Source of the DNA: Melieria omissa
Taxonomy: Eukaryota; Arthropoda; Insecta; Diptera; Ulidiidae
Reading direction: 5' to 3'
DNA length: 64,000 nt
Assembly: GCA_963971225.1 (NCBI GenBank)
Contig: OZ020270.1
Span: 17,657,817 to 17,721,816 of the forward strand
In this document: positions 10,165-22,739 of the stretch, piece by piece
Layout: every line of letters begins with the position of its first letter
How positions within the stretch are numbered: the first letter of the stretch is position 1
The notes under the pieces: generated by a model
What the model saw: the letters and a program-made list of their open reading frames with translations, nothing else
Told to the model about the DNA's origin: nothing
Databases searched by the model: none
Program-made: the position numbers and the translations under genes

Positions 10165-10721
10165 CGAGAGGCAAGTAAAAAATAAGGTTCCCAACGCTGT
10201 ACATTCGCCGCGCGAGATACTAGGAGAAATCCGGCAACACCGCCTTCATTGTTGATCCCCCCCACTCCATTCCAACTACCTGGAAGATCACTGCGAAGCT
10301 TAGTGCCAGTCTAACAGCCATCCGCGATGGAGCCCGCAATCGCCGTCACCGCCAGGTGTGAAATCCGTTCAGTGATTCGATTTTTAAACGCGAAGAAGCT
10401 TACACCTATTGAAATTCATAGACAGTTGGAAGAAGTTTATGGCAAAGCTTGCATCAGCGTCCAGCACGTCCGCAAATGGTGCAGGGAGTTCTCCGAAGGA
10501 CCAAGCGGTCACCAAGTACATTGGCGGCCTAGCGGCGGAGTTCTTCGAAGCGGGTTTTCAGAAGTGGATAACTCGTCAGAAAAAATGCGTTGAAAGATCT
10601 GGCGACTATGTAGAAAAATAGTTTGAAATACAAGCTTTCAGATGGTATACATATTTATTGCAATAAAAAATGCCTTAACCCTGAAAAAAATGTGGGAACC
10701 TTATTTTTTACTTGCCCCTCG
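10165..10721 (+). mobile_element. Mariner-type deletion derivative (557 bp)
   Basis: The TIRs are CGAGRGGCAAGTAAAAAATA at both ends, flanked by TA (10,163-10,164 and 10,722-10,723). The uninterrupted site is present in the related Helitron at about 51,733 (GACTTATAATTCCG). Only the N-terminal part of the transposase gene remains, so it is a non-autonomous internal-deletion product. Confidence 0.9.
10327..10593 (+). pseudogene. Mariner transposase N-terminal fragment
   Basis: The N-terminal helix-turn-helix of a mariner transposase, which binds the TIRs, is recognised in residues about 12-55 (IRSVIRFLNAKKLTPIEIHR, then VQHVRKWCREF). The start ATG at 10,327 is plausible. After residue about 60 the frame departs from the family, and the catalytic DDD domain is missing because of an internal deletion. 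It cannot encode an active enzyme but could in principle make a DNA-binding peptide. Confidence 0.85.
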
Positions 10722-10799
10722 TAATTCCGAAATTATTCCATATTAAAAATCTGAGTTGCATGAGTGGTGCCCCGCCCCCAAATCGTTACTTTATACCAA

Positions 10800-11652
<853 letters not shown>

Positions 11653-11828
11653 TTATTAGCTAGATAAAAATGTTGCCAGTATTGCCATACTCAAATGACA
11701 AATATTTGCTCCAGTTAAACTAGCACTGAAAAACTGCTTTGTCGTTTAAACTTAGTTTAAATTTAAACCAAGTTCAAGCAAACTCCGTTTGAACTGGGTT
11801 TACACTCGCACTGAAAAATTGGCCCTTA

Positions 11829-12410
11829 AACATTTAAAAGAATAATAACAAAAAATTTTTTTGGCGAAACTAATTTGTTTTTTTAATAGTCTCGTTTACG
11901 CTCAATACAGCGATTTGTATAATCTAAAACATGTCTAAAGAGTAGTTTAGTTCGTCGACCAAAATGTCCGTCAGGATGTCGGTTTCTATGTTCTCAAAAC
12001 GCTTTTTTTATCGGCAAATGCATTTTTTGAAAAGGTGAAAGTCGCACGGTGCCACATCAAGTAAAAACGAGGAGAGGTTGATGGTTAAAATTCGACTTTT
12101 AGTATACAAAAAAAAACAGTCAAAACAAGTGTCGATAGATGAGATGGCATCCTTCGATAGCCGAATGTTCAGTTAAAATGTGATAAATTTATGCTATTGA
12201 GATGCTTAACCTTCGCCTTACCAAAGATTTTTGTATACGTCGTTTACCAATGTCGTTCACTCAAATGACCCCAGGCACTTCCGCCGCTATTTTGAGTAAA
12301 ACTCACAATAAATATACAGTAATGTATACATTTTTTTCATACTTCAATATTTTGGATCTTTCTCTGGTGGTAGTTCGTTTTTCGAAAAAAGGCCTAACAA
12401 TTAATGATTT
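11829..12410 (-). pseudogene. Mariner-like transposase remnant
   Basis: On the minus strand around 12,030-12,060 a frame gives DVAPCDFHLF, the hallmark around the third catalytic Asp of mariner transposases (usually DLAPCDFFLF), followed by a degraded C-terminus (to about 11,880) with an in-frame stop. Element ends are not recognised. It sits between the Harbinger-type MITE and the RTE tail, inside the hAT interval. Confidence 0.55.
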
Positions 12411-12425
12411 ATTTTACTTACTTAA

Positions 12426-13159
12426 GGGGTTATATACCTTTTTGTGGCTCAAAAATCGAAAACAAATTTTATGACTTATTTTTGAAGTACATACTTTTAA
12501 CAATTTTTCTGCAAAATTTCATCGAGATCGGGGCACTAGAACCTAAGATACGGCCGTTCATAGCGCGCAGTTTCCGGAACTCAAGTATTCAACTCAAACT
12601 TTAAACGTGATTTTCTCCAAATGATTTTTTTTTTTAAATGCCATCGCGGTGAGCACGATATCCCGCTAACCACTGCATCGATCAATTTGAAATTTTGAGG
12701 GGTTGTTTGTACATACAATAGCTAATTCGTGAACGAAGGAATTTCTTTTTCGACAAATTCTTCTATTTTTTTTGGCAAAAAACTAAATTTTTCGACCTTA
12801 AAAAATCGACATTTTTGGAAAAAATAGCACTGTAACTGTACAAAATTTTTTTTTGTAAAATCCTTCGTTCACGAACAAGGCAACACTGTGTACTATTTGT
12901 GGTTTTTTTTGTTTTTTTTTTCGCTGAGCCGTTACCTCGATTTCATGCTCACCGTCAACCACTGCTAACAAAAGGACTTCTGCGGCAAGGACTGTAACTT
13001 CCCCAATTTTTCGAATTTTCGCTTGAAATTTTATACAAATTCACATAAGGACATGTACTTTTATAAACTTTGTATTGCATTTGAATAAAGCTATGGTAAC
13101 ATGCTTTAAAAAAAAAATTAAAACACTGTATTTGCCTACAGAAAAAGATATATAACCCC
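12426..13159. mobile_element. TTAA-site MITE (a), GGGGTTATATA family
   Basis: The TIRs are GGGGTTATATACCTTTTT / GGGGTTATATATCTTTTT, and TTAA sits on both sides (12,422-12,425; 13,160-13,163). The RTE copy at 42.15 kb has the unoccupied CTTACTTAACTGG site. The interior is AT-rich and contains an inverted pair GTGAACGAAGGA / TCCTTCGTTCAC. TTAA duplication suggests a piggyBac-type (or Kolobok-type) mobiliser. Confidence 0.88.
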
Positions 13160-13228
13160 TTAACTGGCCATAACAACCCGTTATCGGGTTACGGCCTGCC
13201 GCAAAACTTCTCTCCAGGCGCCTCTGCT

Positions 13229-15867
13229 TTACGCGCGCCTTCTCCAGTTGGTAACACCAAGAGATGACAGGGCCTCTTCAACTTGGTCCTTCCACCGGAG
13301 ACACGGCCTCCCTCTTCGCCGTCGACCTCCAACCATCGCATCGAACACCTTTTTCGCCGGAGCTTCGTCGTCCATGCGGCAGACATGACCGAGCCAGCGT
13401 AGCCGTTGGATGTTTATTCGCTGCGCTACGTCCATGTCCTTATACAGCTCATACAGCTCGTTATTGGTTCGTATACGATAGTCGTCACCAACACGAACAG
13501 GGCCGAAGATTTTGCGAAGTACCTTCCTCTTGAACACTCCAAGGGCCGCTATGTCGTTTCGTGTCATTTTCCATGCTTCAGCGCCATAGAGGAGCACGGG
13601 CAAGATAAGCTTCCTATAGAGTGCAAGTTTTGTCGGTCGAGAGAGGTCTCTACTTCTCAATTGCCTACCGAGACCGTAGTAGCACCTGTTGGCAAGAGTT
13701 ATCCTTCGCTTTATCTCCAGACTGACATCATTGCTGCTGTTGATGGCGGTGCCAAGGTAGACGAACGCCTTGACAACTTCAAAAGTATACCTGTCGGCCT
13801 CGACGTGAGACCCTAGCCGCTGCGAGTCCCTGCGTGTAGACAGCATATACTTCGTCTTGCCCTCATTTACCACCAGACCCATTTTGGCAGATTCTCTTTC
13901 GATAGCCGCAAAGGCAGCGGTGACATCTCGCTTGTTACGTCCGATGACATCAATGTCATCAGCGTAGGCAAGGAGCTGGACACTTTTGTTGAAAATTGTG
14001 CCATTACGATGTACACCGACCTTGCGCAGAACACTCTCCATGGTGAAGTTAAAGAGGTCGCAGGACAAAGGATCACCCTGTCTGAAACCTCGAACGGTAT
14101 CAAAGGGGTCGGAGAGGTCACTTCCAACCTTGACGGAGCTGCGCGTATTGCTCAACGTCGCTCTGCAAAGTCTCACGAGCTTTGCAGGGATACCAAGTTC
14201 AGACAATGCGGCATATAGGCGATCCCTTATCGGGCTATCGATGTGATAATGCTGCCTTGTAATCGATGAAGAGATGGTGCGTATCGATTTGATTCTCATG
14301 GGTCTTCTCCAGGATTTGGCGTAAAGTGAATATCTGGTCGATGGTGGACTTACCAGGTCTAAAGCCGCACTGATAAGGTCCAATCAGCGCCTTGGCGAGT
14401 GGCTTTAATCTTTCGCATAGTACGCTCGTCAGAACCTTGTATGCAATGGGAAGTAGGCTAATACCCCTGTAGTTGGCGCATATTGTTGGGTCGCTTTTCT
14501 TCAGCACAGGACAAAGGGCACTGAGGTTCCCATCGTTGGGCATTCGTTCCTCCAGCCATATTTTGCAAATGAGCTGATGCATGCACCCAATCAGCTCACC
14601 GCCGCCGGCCTTGAACAATTCAGCTGGTAGCCCATCCGGCCCTGCAGCTTTATTGTTCTTGAGTCGCTGGATAGCGACCCGGACCTCGTCATGGCTGGGC
14701 GGTGGCACATCCACACCGTCGTCGTCGATTGGACGTCATCTGGACATCTTCACCACTGGCGGTATTGTTCCTTTCGTCGCCTGCGAGCAGCTTGGTGAAG
14801 TGCTCCTTCCACAACCTCAGCACACCCTGCGCATCCGTAACCAGATCCCCGTTTTCGTCGCTGCAAGAAGATGCCCCGCGCTTAAATCCTTCCGTGAGAC
14901 GCTTAACTTTTTGGAAGAATTTTCGGGCGTCATTCCTGCTCCTGCACTCCTCGATTTCCTCACGCTCGCGCCTTTCTTGCTCCTGTTTCTTGCGTCTAAA
15001 AAGGCACCTCTCTTTCTTCCTCTCCTCCCGGTATTTTTCTGTCACGACTGCAGGGTCTTCTTGTAGGCAGCATTCTTCGCTGCAGTGGCTGCGCGACACT
15101 CTTCATCGTATCATTGGTTTTTTGGTGGTGAGCGTCGAAAACCAAGGACATTTTCTGCGGCGGCGCGCATAGAGTGGGATAAGTGAGTCCATAATCCGCC
15201 GATGTCATCAGGTGGAGAGGGGGAGCGACTGAGCTGGCTGGAGAGTTGAGCGGAGTAGGCTTCGGCTACCCCTTGTGATCGCAGCTTACTGATGTCCAGC
15301 TTTCTTCGCAACCTAGGTTGTGCGGTCTTCGCTGCGCAAAGACGGATGCGTACCTGGCTGCAACAAGGTAATAGTCCGAGTCGATGTTGGGTCCTCGGAA
15401 CGTGCGCACATCTAGAATGCTAGAAGCATGCCTTCCATCAATCACAATGTGATCAATCTGGTTGCGGGTGGATTGATCGGGGGATAACCAGGTCGCCTTG
15501 TTGATATCGAGGTGCTGGAATCTGGTGCTACTAACTACCATGTTTCGTGCCGCGGCGAAATCGATCAGCCTCAGACCGTTGTTCGTAGTGGTCGTATGGA
15601 GGCTGAACCAAATATACCTGTGGGACCAAATATACCTTCTCGCCCGACCTTTGCATTGAAGTCCCCGAGGGCGATTTTGACGTCATGGGCCGGGCACACG
15701 TCGTATACGTCCTTGAGCTTCGCATAGAAGGCATCCTTGGTCGCATGGTCCTTTTCTTCCGTCGGGGCATGCGCGCAAATTAGGCTGATGCTAAAGTATT
15801 TAACCGTGATGCGGATCGAAACCGGAGTGAACCGAGAGACGTGGTGGCGAAGTCTCTTGCTGACCAC
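13229..15867 (-). pseudogene. RTE-type endonuclease-reverse transcriptase (broken)
   Basis: The original polyprotein is spread over several frames. Endonuclease parts: ALGDFNAKVG around 15.68 kb and TRNQIDHIVIDGR around 15.45 kb. RT parts: AAGPDGLPAELFK and YRGISLLP (14.45-14.65 kb), FRQGDPLSCDLF and LAYADDIDVIG (about 13.9-14.1 kb). C-terminal part: LRWLGHVCRMDD and RRGRPCLRWKDQ (13.25-13.4 kb). Breaks lie near 15.55, 15.27, 15.1, 14.7 and 14.25 kb. The enzyme would nick the target and reverse-transcribe LINE RNA; this copy is dead. Confidence 0.9.
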
Positions 15868-15891
15868 AAATCCGCAGGCAAATGTTTTGTT

Positions 15892-16629
15892 TTGCGACTA
15901 TGAAAAGTATTAGAAGATTTCTGTCCAGAGGGTTTATTGAACACATAATTAGGTACGTAAAAAAAATTTATAGTGAGTTTTATTCAAAATTGCAGAAAAA
16001 GCGCCTGGGATCACCCAGGTAGGTATTTTGTATACAAAATGACATAATTCAATTTTAAACATGAAAAAAATTTCTAAACAAAATATGTTTTCATGTAAAT
16101 GAAAATTATCAAATTTGTGGGGAACTTGAGGATTTGACCCAATTTTAAGAATTTCAATGAAGATTTTGGCTAATCTTGTATGAATTACCGCCAAGTTTTG
16201 ATGGAATCTGCGGTGATCGCGGATTTCAGTTGGCTTACACGTTCATTCACATCATCATTTATGACCAGACAATCATTTTTAAATCGCGTTTACCACTTAT
16301 GAACTCCAGTAAATAATCATCATTATAAACTTGGTTCATTAATTTAAATGCTTCGGTTAAAGTTTAAACATTTTTAAAACAAAAGTTAATATTTGATCTT
16401 TGTTCGATGCTCATTTTTGTACGACGACACAAACATACTTTCAGATGCAATAACTTCGCTTTCAGTGCACCAAATTTCATGAAATTTTACTAAAAATCGG
16501 GAAATATATTAATTTTCAATGCAATAAGTCACATAAGCCACCACCACTACTTTAAAAAACTCATAATCCTAAACTGCCAAAAAAGATTTTTAAACCCCCC
16601 CCCATGACCAAGTTCTGGCTACGCCCCTG
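15892..16629. other. AT-rich DNA, right end of hAT interval
   Basis: The last part (from about 16,540) belongs to the hAT right end, with a poly-C run next to the TIR. A short minus-strand frame at 15,949-16,194 resembles, in inverted orientation, the plus-strand sequence at 12,257-12,312, so both may be ends of one lost element. No gene recognised. Confidence 0.35.
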
Positions 16630-16637
16630 CCACCAGC

Positions 16638-16919
16638 ACATATTTGTTGCATTGAGTGCTAGTTGGGAATGGGCCGGCGACGTCCATAGCAATCCGCTCG
16701 AAGGGCGCTCCCATGTTGTACTGCTGCATGCGCCCCCGAGATCTTCTTGTCGGCACTTTCGCGGCCGAACATCGGTCACAGCTCTGAATCCACTCGGCTA
16801 CAGACTCCTGACATCCTACCCAGTAAAATCGTCTTATTTTGGCGACGGTTTTGGTGGAGTCGTTATGGTATGCCTCGATGACTTCGTTGATTCTGATTTT
16901 CGGCACTACGATTAGGGAG
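16638..16919 (-). pseudogene. Ty3/Gypsy pol fragment: integrase zinc-binding region
   Basis: Continuation of the Gypsy copy interrupted at 2746. It encodes the H2C2 zinc-binding domain (AEWIQSCDRCSAAK) and the first integrase Asp (AMDVAGPFPTS). Compared with the copy at 47.4-47.7 kb, sequence between the two His of the finger is missing, and frame errors are present. It stops abruptly at about 16,919, where a LINE begins. Confidence 0.88.
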
Positions 16920-16982
16920 TGGGGGTAGTCTAAGGATTTCCTGGAGGGCTGCTTCTCCAAGATTGGAGAGGCCACTGGAAGC

Positions 16983-17369
16983 TTGAGGCTCAAGCTAATC
17001 CCCGCCAGCGAAATCCCGAAGAGACCAAGGGCGCGCATTTGGTTGCCCAATATGTCCTTGGACAGTGGTAGGCTTGTCCCCTACTTGCAGGCACATAACC
17101 CGACAGTGCCAATGACAGACTGGCAGGTTATAAAAGCGGAGGCTCCGCAAAAAAACAGCCTATCCTTCCTCCTGGTTATCAGTGAGGAAAGCCTACCTGC
17201 CCTGGAGAAGGCAGAGTTTAAACTGCGGTTCGGCGTACGGCACGCCAGACTAAAGGTCTTCCGCTCCTCTAATCCGGAAGAAGAGGATGCAGACGAGGTT
17301 GTCGACGCCCAAAAGTTGTTGGACGACGTAAGGCTCGACGATCCGGACCCTACCACCGTGGACCAATAG
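16983..17369 (+). pseudogene. LOA/R1-like LINE ORF1, C-terminal part
   Basis: The C-terminal domain of a LINE ORF1 protein in the DUF4780-like style, recognised from RIWLPNMSLDSGRL, a tryptophan-containing core (MTDWQVIKAEA) and FLLVISEESLPAL, then an acidic tail ending at TAG 17,367-17,369. The N-terminal portion is missing, and the apparent ATG is internal. It lies just upstream of the ORF2 start region at about 17,381. RNA-binding or assembly role by family, not shown here. Confidence 0.72.
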
Positions 17370-17380
17370 GCCTGGGGTTG

Positions 17381-19256
17381 AAGGTTGTCCAAGTTAACCT
17401 CCAACATTCGAAGTTGGCAACGGACAACCTTACCGTTCTCCTGTCGGAGGAGGACGTGGACATCGCCTTAGTCCAGGAACCTTAGGTGCGGAGCACTGAG
17501 GTGAAAGGGCTTAGGCGGAGCGACTACAATCTCTATTACAAGAGAGAGCAAGGTAAGCCTAGGGCGTGTGTAGTTGCTAAAAAACACCTCAACATGTACC
17601 TTTTACCTCACCACAGCACTGACGACACCACGGTGGTGGAGCTAGCTGCAGCCGGGGGAGAGAAACTACTCGTGGTCTCGGCCTACATGGCGCATGACAG
17701 GCCTGCGCCGCCCGAGGAGATCCGGATGCTCGTCAACAACGCGAAACCGCATGACACGGTGCTGATTGAGTGCGACGCAAATGCGAGACAAACCCTATGG
17801 GGAAGCACCGAAAACAACGACCGAGGTGAGTCTCTTTTCGATTTTATAATTAGTACTAACCTAGTAGTATGTAACAGGGGAAACACTCCCACTTTTGTTT
17901 TTCCAAGCACAGATGGCTTCAGTGGGTGGGCAGAGGTTCTCGACGTTACTCTACTGACGGATAACGGACAGGTGGGTGTGAACAAATGGAGGGTATCCAG
18001 CAAGAAATCCTTTTCGGATCACGCATGGATACTCTTCGATTTGGATCTTCTGGTTGAAGCACCTGCACCATATCGCAATCCCAGACGTACCAACTCGAAT
18101 CGCTTCGCTGGTATGATCCGTAACAGGATAGGGAGGGCTCCCCCAGTCAATATCTCCTCGGTAGGAGACATTGACTATAGAATTGGGCAGTTAGAAAACG
18201 CGATGGCTTCCGCGTTCAAAACGTCTTGTCCTGTTAAATACTCAAAAAAATCATTTCCACCTTGGTGGAATGATGACCTGTCACGCTTGAGATCGGAGGT
18301 TCGAAGATCATTCAACCTAAGTTATTCCTCAGGCAACTGGCAAAGTTACAAGGATAGCCTAAGAAAATATAAAAAAGCTATCAGAAATTCTAAAAACAAG
18401 GGTTGGAGGGAATTCTGCTCAGCTATAGAAACAACGAAGGATTCCGCAAGGCTAGGAAAGGTGTTGTCCAGAGACCACACCTGCCCCTCGTTCATAAAGA
18501 AGCCAGACGGCTCCTGGACTGAAAGTAACCGAGGAGGCCCTAGACCTGCTGCTGAATACACACTTCCCAGGATGCACAGAAGAGGACACCTCGACTAGGC
18601 ATGCAGAGTTAGGAGGTAGACATGCAGTGCAATGCCTAACTCCGATAAACGAGGACAACAACATTATAACGAGAGAAAAGCTCACATGGGCTGTGAAAAG
18701 CTTCTCACCATACAAGTCCCCGGGACCAGATGGCATCCTTCCTATAATGCTACAGGTGTCACAGGACTCGGTATTACCCTGGCTAGAGGCAATTTTTAAG
18801 GCCTGCCTAGTCTGGAACTATATCCCCGTCAGTTGGAGACGAGTGAAAGTCGTCTTTATCCTGAAGGTAGGGAAAAGAGGTCACGACTCAGCGAAAGATT
18901 TCCGGCCTATAAGCCTGACATCTTTTGTACTTAAAACCTTCGAGCGGTTGCTCGACCTCCACATACGCGAGGAAGTGGGACACAAGCTATCTGATGCCCA
19001 ACATGCTTACTTAAACGGTAGGTCAACGGAGACCGCCCTCCATGAGGTAGTACGAACAGTGGAAAGGTCACTGGAGTATAAGCAGTACACACTGGCAGCC
19101 TTCATGGACATAGAAGGTGCCTTTAATAACATAAAGATGAATGCGATAGAGGAATCGCTGGTAAACTTTGGAGTTAACACACAGGTACGCAGCTGGGTTA
19201 CTGCAATGCTCCAATCGAGGGTGGTAAGCGCGACGCTCGGAAACATCCACCTCTAA
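17381..19256 (+). pseudogene. LOA/R1-like LINE ORF2: endonuclease and partial RT
   Basis: The endonuclease begins LKVVQVNLQHSK at about 17,381 and includes VQEP, VLIECDANARQTLWGS and the SDHAWI block. A TAG at about 17,484 follows VQEP directly and is the first lesion. Near 18,530 the frame shifts. The RT then runs from KSPGPDGI through DFRPISLTSFVLK, AYLNGRSTETAL and AAFMDIEGAFNNI, stopping at 19,254 before the YADD box. The domain order is normal; the enzyme is inactive from truncation alone. Confidence 0.85.
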
Positions 19257-19381
19257 TTAACTAAAGTTCAAGTGCTGCAATAATTTAAACTTTGTACCTT
19301 TTTATACTATTCGATAATTAAAGTCCTTGTAAATATGATTAGTTTATATATGATATATTAGTTGAAAATATTTTAAGAATT

Positions 19382-19700
19382 TCAATCTTGTATGAGCGAT
19401 AACAATGCGAAGCGTTTTGATTCACCCTCGTTGGTAAGTAAATTTTGGTTATTAGATTCATCAGTTTCACTTTCCTCATTTATACTTTCATTAATGGTAA
19501 AATTTTCGTCTTTTTGTACTTGTAGAATATTGTGCAGTATTCCACAAACTAATATCCAACGGCATGCAAATTTCAGGGAATTGTCATTTCTTATTTGAAT
19601 TTTCAGTTCTTTTAAACTGTTGAACCGTTCTTTCATTAAACCAAAGCAATGATCAATTCTAATTCGATACTGGCTAAAAACTCTGTTGAACAGATTTCAT
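19382..19700 (-). pseudogene. PIF/Harbinger transposase, C-terminal fragment
   Basis: A minus-strand frame with the end of the Harbinger DDE domain: SQYRIRIDHCFGLMKERF, then KFACRWILVCGILHNIL, matching the R..VE..FG.LK.RF and C.LHN blocks of HARBI1-type nucleases. The usual catalytic Glu in the first block is Asp here. The upstream catalytic residues are absent. It could be the remnant of a source that mobilised the TTA-flanked MITEs in this window, but no TIRs link them. Confidence 0.72.
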
Positions 19701-19734
19701 CTTTACATCATTATCATCTATACAATCTTGTTTC

Positions 19735-20256
19735 TTCATACAAACTCTTAACCCGTCATTGACCCCGTGAGATTTTGATTTTTAAAATAGTGAAAAACAC
19801 ATATCGTATCGGCGTACAAAATCATATTTCTTCATACAAACTTTTAACCCTTGGTTCACCCTTTTAAGTTTTGATTTTCAAACATTTTTCGATTTCAAGT
19901 GTTTTCACTAACTTTTACTAGGTCTATAGGTCTATCGGTCCATGTTTGTTTCGTAAAACCCCCTTTGACCCGTTAAATTTTGATTTTCGAAAATTGAAAT
20001 ATACGTGTCGAATTATTATTGATTTGAAGTATTTTCACTATGTTTGAAATCAATAGGCCTATTATATAAAGTTTCTTTCTACAAAACCTTGACCCATGTT
20101 TTGCCCCTTTGGACCCAGAATTTCAAAAATTCCATCTTTAGGGAGCTCATTTTTCAAGATGTACCTACAGTTCAAATTTCATATTTGTAACTTTAGCGGC
20201 TTGGGCTGGGCGATGATGAATCAGTCAGTCAGGACGACCTATTATATGTATATAGA
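19735..20256 (-). mobile_element. Helitron 5'-end fragment
   Basis: On the minus strand it begins TCTATATACATATAATAGG, followed by a GACTGACTGATTCATCATCG stretch and CGCCCAGCCCAAGCCGC, a 5' end style common in insect Helitrons. It contains loose 100-130 bp internal repeats around TTGACCC motifs. A 3' CTRR end is not located. Confidence 0.6.
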
Positions 20257-21364
20257 TTTTATATTGAAGTAGCCACTTACCGGCATACGCGTGTACAAAT
20301 TGTTCGCCATGCTGCAACTGCGTTGGACTCGGAACCGGCGTACGCGACCGCTGCTCACAGCAACACGCGGCGGATGTGTGTGGAAGGGGAGCGCGCGAGT
20401 GTCTGCTACTCTGGCGGCTGCTACTCTGGCGGCTGCCACTGCGCCGTATCCTTGGGCGCGTACGTGCTAACCACTGCTGGATCAAACAAATACACAACAT
20501 TTTCATTAATTTCGGGTAGTGAAAGCGGTGTGGTGGTGAGTGGGTTGCACGGTGCTGTGAACGGACCAGTGCCACTACAAACGAAACAATGCAGGGTGGA
20601 AACTGAAAGTGAAATTGGACAGTGGCACTGGGGCTGGTGCGCAGGCAACTGCGGTGTTGTAGTTGAGATTAGCATGGGCGTTGGATATCACCACACTTCT
20701 AGTTTAGCTGAGCACCGTTGGATTTTGGCTGCCCGTACTGTGAGCTGTGAAAACGACGACCAGCGATTAAGCTAGTTAAATACGTACAAATGTATGTATT
20801 GGTATGTGCAATCCGCCCCACTGTTAGCTAAAAATATTTTTGAACGCATGCGAACCAGCTCCAGTGGTCACGGGTTGACAACTAGCAAAACGGTGCAATG
20901 TTTCGGTATAAAAGCCTTAAACCAATACAGGTGCATGTACACAGATAATTGTAAATATGTATATTTAAATAGTGCGCCAAGTATATATGTGCATAGGGTG
21001 GCGGAGAAAGCTTATATGCCGCCCGAGGCAAATCGGCAGTGTACCGCCCCTAAATATTTGTATTAAAATACAAACATTATCAAGAACATGTGATCTGTTT
21101 AAATTAAATTGTTTTCATAGAAACGATACTATGTACTTTCAGAAAGAAAGAAGTAGTTGAAATAAAAAAATATATTTTTTTATTTAAAAAAACACGTAGA
21201 TAAAATTACATTGCGTGATTTAGAAATATGAAATTTTGTTTTTATTAAAAACTTCAGAATATATCAAAGCTGAAACATTGGATTATTTTAAGTTCATTTG
21301 GTTTCAATAGAATATTACGTATAAAATTGCTTTGACCGCCACCGTGTATATATATATATATATA
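20257..21364. other. Unassigned, possibly unique DNA
   Basis: A mixed-composition stretch with a GC-richer part at 20.3-20.75 kb. Open frames on both strands there (for example 20,323-20,775) show no recognisable domain. No TIR or LINE signature was seen. It could be ordinary intergenic DNA. Confidence 0.4.
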
Positions 21365-22645
21365 CAGTTGCGGTCAAAATAATAGTAGTACGCATACAAC
21401 GAAAAGAAAATTAAGAAAAAATAATCTGCTTTTCTTTACAAATATTTATTTTGTATTTTTTTTAACAAGTTATAAGTGTTAACAATGCAATCATAAAAGA
21501 AAACTTAAGAATTAAACTCAGTTTGGTTTGATTTAAATTAAATGCGTCAAAAGCTCCAAAATATGGACGGTCAAAAAAATAGTAGTTCGCTTTACTTTCA
21601 TAAAAATTAAGCAACAATTGTGTTTCATTTTAAAAGATTTTGTGGTTAAATAGTAATAACGTAATGTTTCTTCAAATTAATATTTAGTTGCGTGACTGTT
21701 GTTTGGCTATTACTGCAGCACAGAGCCGATGCATTGAAATACCCAAATTTTCATATCTTTCTCTAGGGGCGTGGTCTACTGCTTCTCAAAGTTGATTATT
21801 ATTTAAAGGATTATTGTAAGCAACTGCTCTCTTCACGTCACACCACAAATTTTTAATTGCATTGAAGTAAGACGTAAGACATGAACGTAAGACATGCTCA
21901 ATAAATAAATGCATGTCCTACGTTTTATGGAGGTGGCGCTATTTATTTGATCAAGAAAACGATGGATCGATGTGTATGTGTACGAATCTTGCAGGAAATC
22001 GTGCTACCGTATGTCAGTGAAAAAACGCCAATGCTTTGGGTCTTCCAACAGGATTATAACCTAAAGCATACAAGAAAGGTCGCACGAAAGGGGCTTCGCA
22101 AGAGCAGGATTAGGGTTATGGAATGGCTCGCACAATCACCAGACTTCAATATAATTAAAAATTTGTGGTGTGACGTGAAGAGAGCAGTTGCTCACAATAA
22201 TCTTTTAAATAATAATCAACTTTGAGAAGCAGTAGACCACGCCCCTAGAGAAAGATATGAAAATTTGGTTATTTCAATGCATCGGCTCTGTGCTGCAGTA
22301 ATAGCCAAACAACAGTCACGCAACTAAATATTAATTTGAAGAAACATTACGTTATTACTATTTAACCACAAAATCTTTTAAAATGAAACACAATTGTTGC
22401 TTAATTTTTATGAAAGTAAAGCGAACTACTATTTTTTTGACCGTCCATATTTTGGAGCTTTTGACGCATTTAATTTAAATAAAACCAAACTGAGTTTAAT
22501 TCTTAAGTTTTCTTTTATGATTGCATTGTTAATACATATAACTTGTTAAAAAAATACAAAGTAAATATTTGTAAAAAAAAGCAGATTATTTTTTCTTAAT
22601 TTTCTTTTCGTTGTATGCGTACTACTATTATTTTGACCGCAGCTG
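21365..22645 (+). mobile_element. Tc1-like element with ~494-bp inverted arms (fold-back)
   Basis: The termini are CAGYTGCGGTCAAAATAATA, with TA on each side inside AT repeats. The terminal inverted repeat extends about 494 bp (21,365-21,858 against 22,153-22,645) with only scattered mismatches. It includes an antisense copy of the 3' end of the transposase gene in the left arm. Normal Tc1-like TIRs are much shorter or confined to non-coding ends. Confidence 0.9.
21947..22225 (+). pseudogene. Tc1-like transposase, C-terminal fragment
   Basis: This carries the second and third catalytic regions of a DD34E transposase: VFQQDYNLKHT (second Asp) and AQSPDFNIIKNLWCDVKR (third region). The catalytic Glu of the usual IENLW box is Lys here. 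The N-terminal DNA-binding domain and first Asp are missing, replaced by the inverted arm. Not functional. Confidence 0.85.
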
Positions 22646-22690
22646 TATATATATTTATATATATATATATATTTATATATACAGTTATTA
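22646..22690. repeat. TA-rich low-complexity tract
   Basis: Alternating TA/TTTATA sequence bordering the Tc1-like element. A similar TA tract lies on the other side (21,347-21,364), so the element inserted into a TA microsatellite. Confidence 0.8.
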
Positions 22691-22739
22691 TATATAGGAC
22701 TTATTTCAGCTATGTACAGGATGATACAATGGTAATTAA

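Larger units (their letters stand above)
12413..15891 (-). mobile_element. RTE-type LINE, 5'-truncated (copy 1)
   Basis: A minus-strand LINE whose 3' end is a short (AAGT)n-type tail, here separated from the body by TTAA-MITE a. Single-ORF architecture (endonuclease then RT), a RWLGHVCRM motif at the C-terminus and a microsatellite tail identify the RTE/BovB-like group. The 5' end is truncated near 15,891 inside the endonuclease. A second copy lies at 42.1-43.4 kb. Confidence 0.88.
16920..19256 (+). mobile_element. LOA/R1-like LINE, truncated at both ends
   Basis: The end of ORF1 and most of ORF2 lie on the plus strand. The RT signature FMDIEGAFNNI is the form found in LOA/R1-group LINEs. 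The 5' end is cut at the Gypsy fragment, and the 3' end is missing after the RT fingers/palm (no YADD, no tail), so it was truncated by deletion or a later insertion. Confidence 0.82.

Noticed and set aside
13406..13816. Plus-strand ORF of 136 codons
   Set aside because: Antisense to the RTE reverse transcriptase and repeated at the homologous place in RTE copy 2.
20323..20775. Candidate host exon (150 codons)
   Set aside because: No recognisable domain, an opposite-strand frame of similar length, and no splice signals that stand out.
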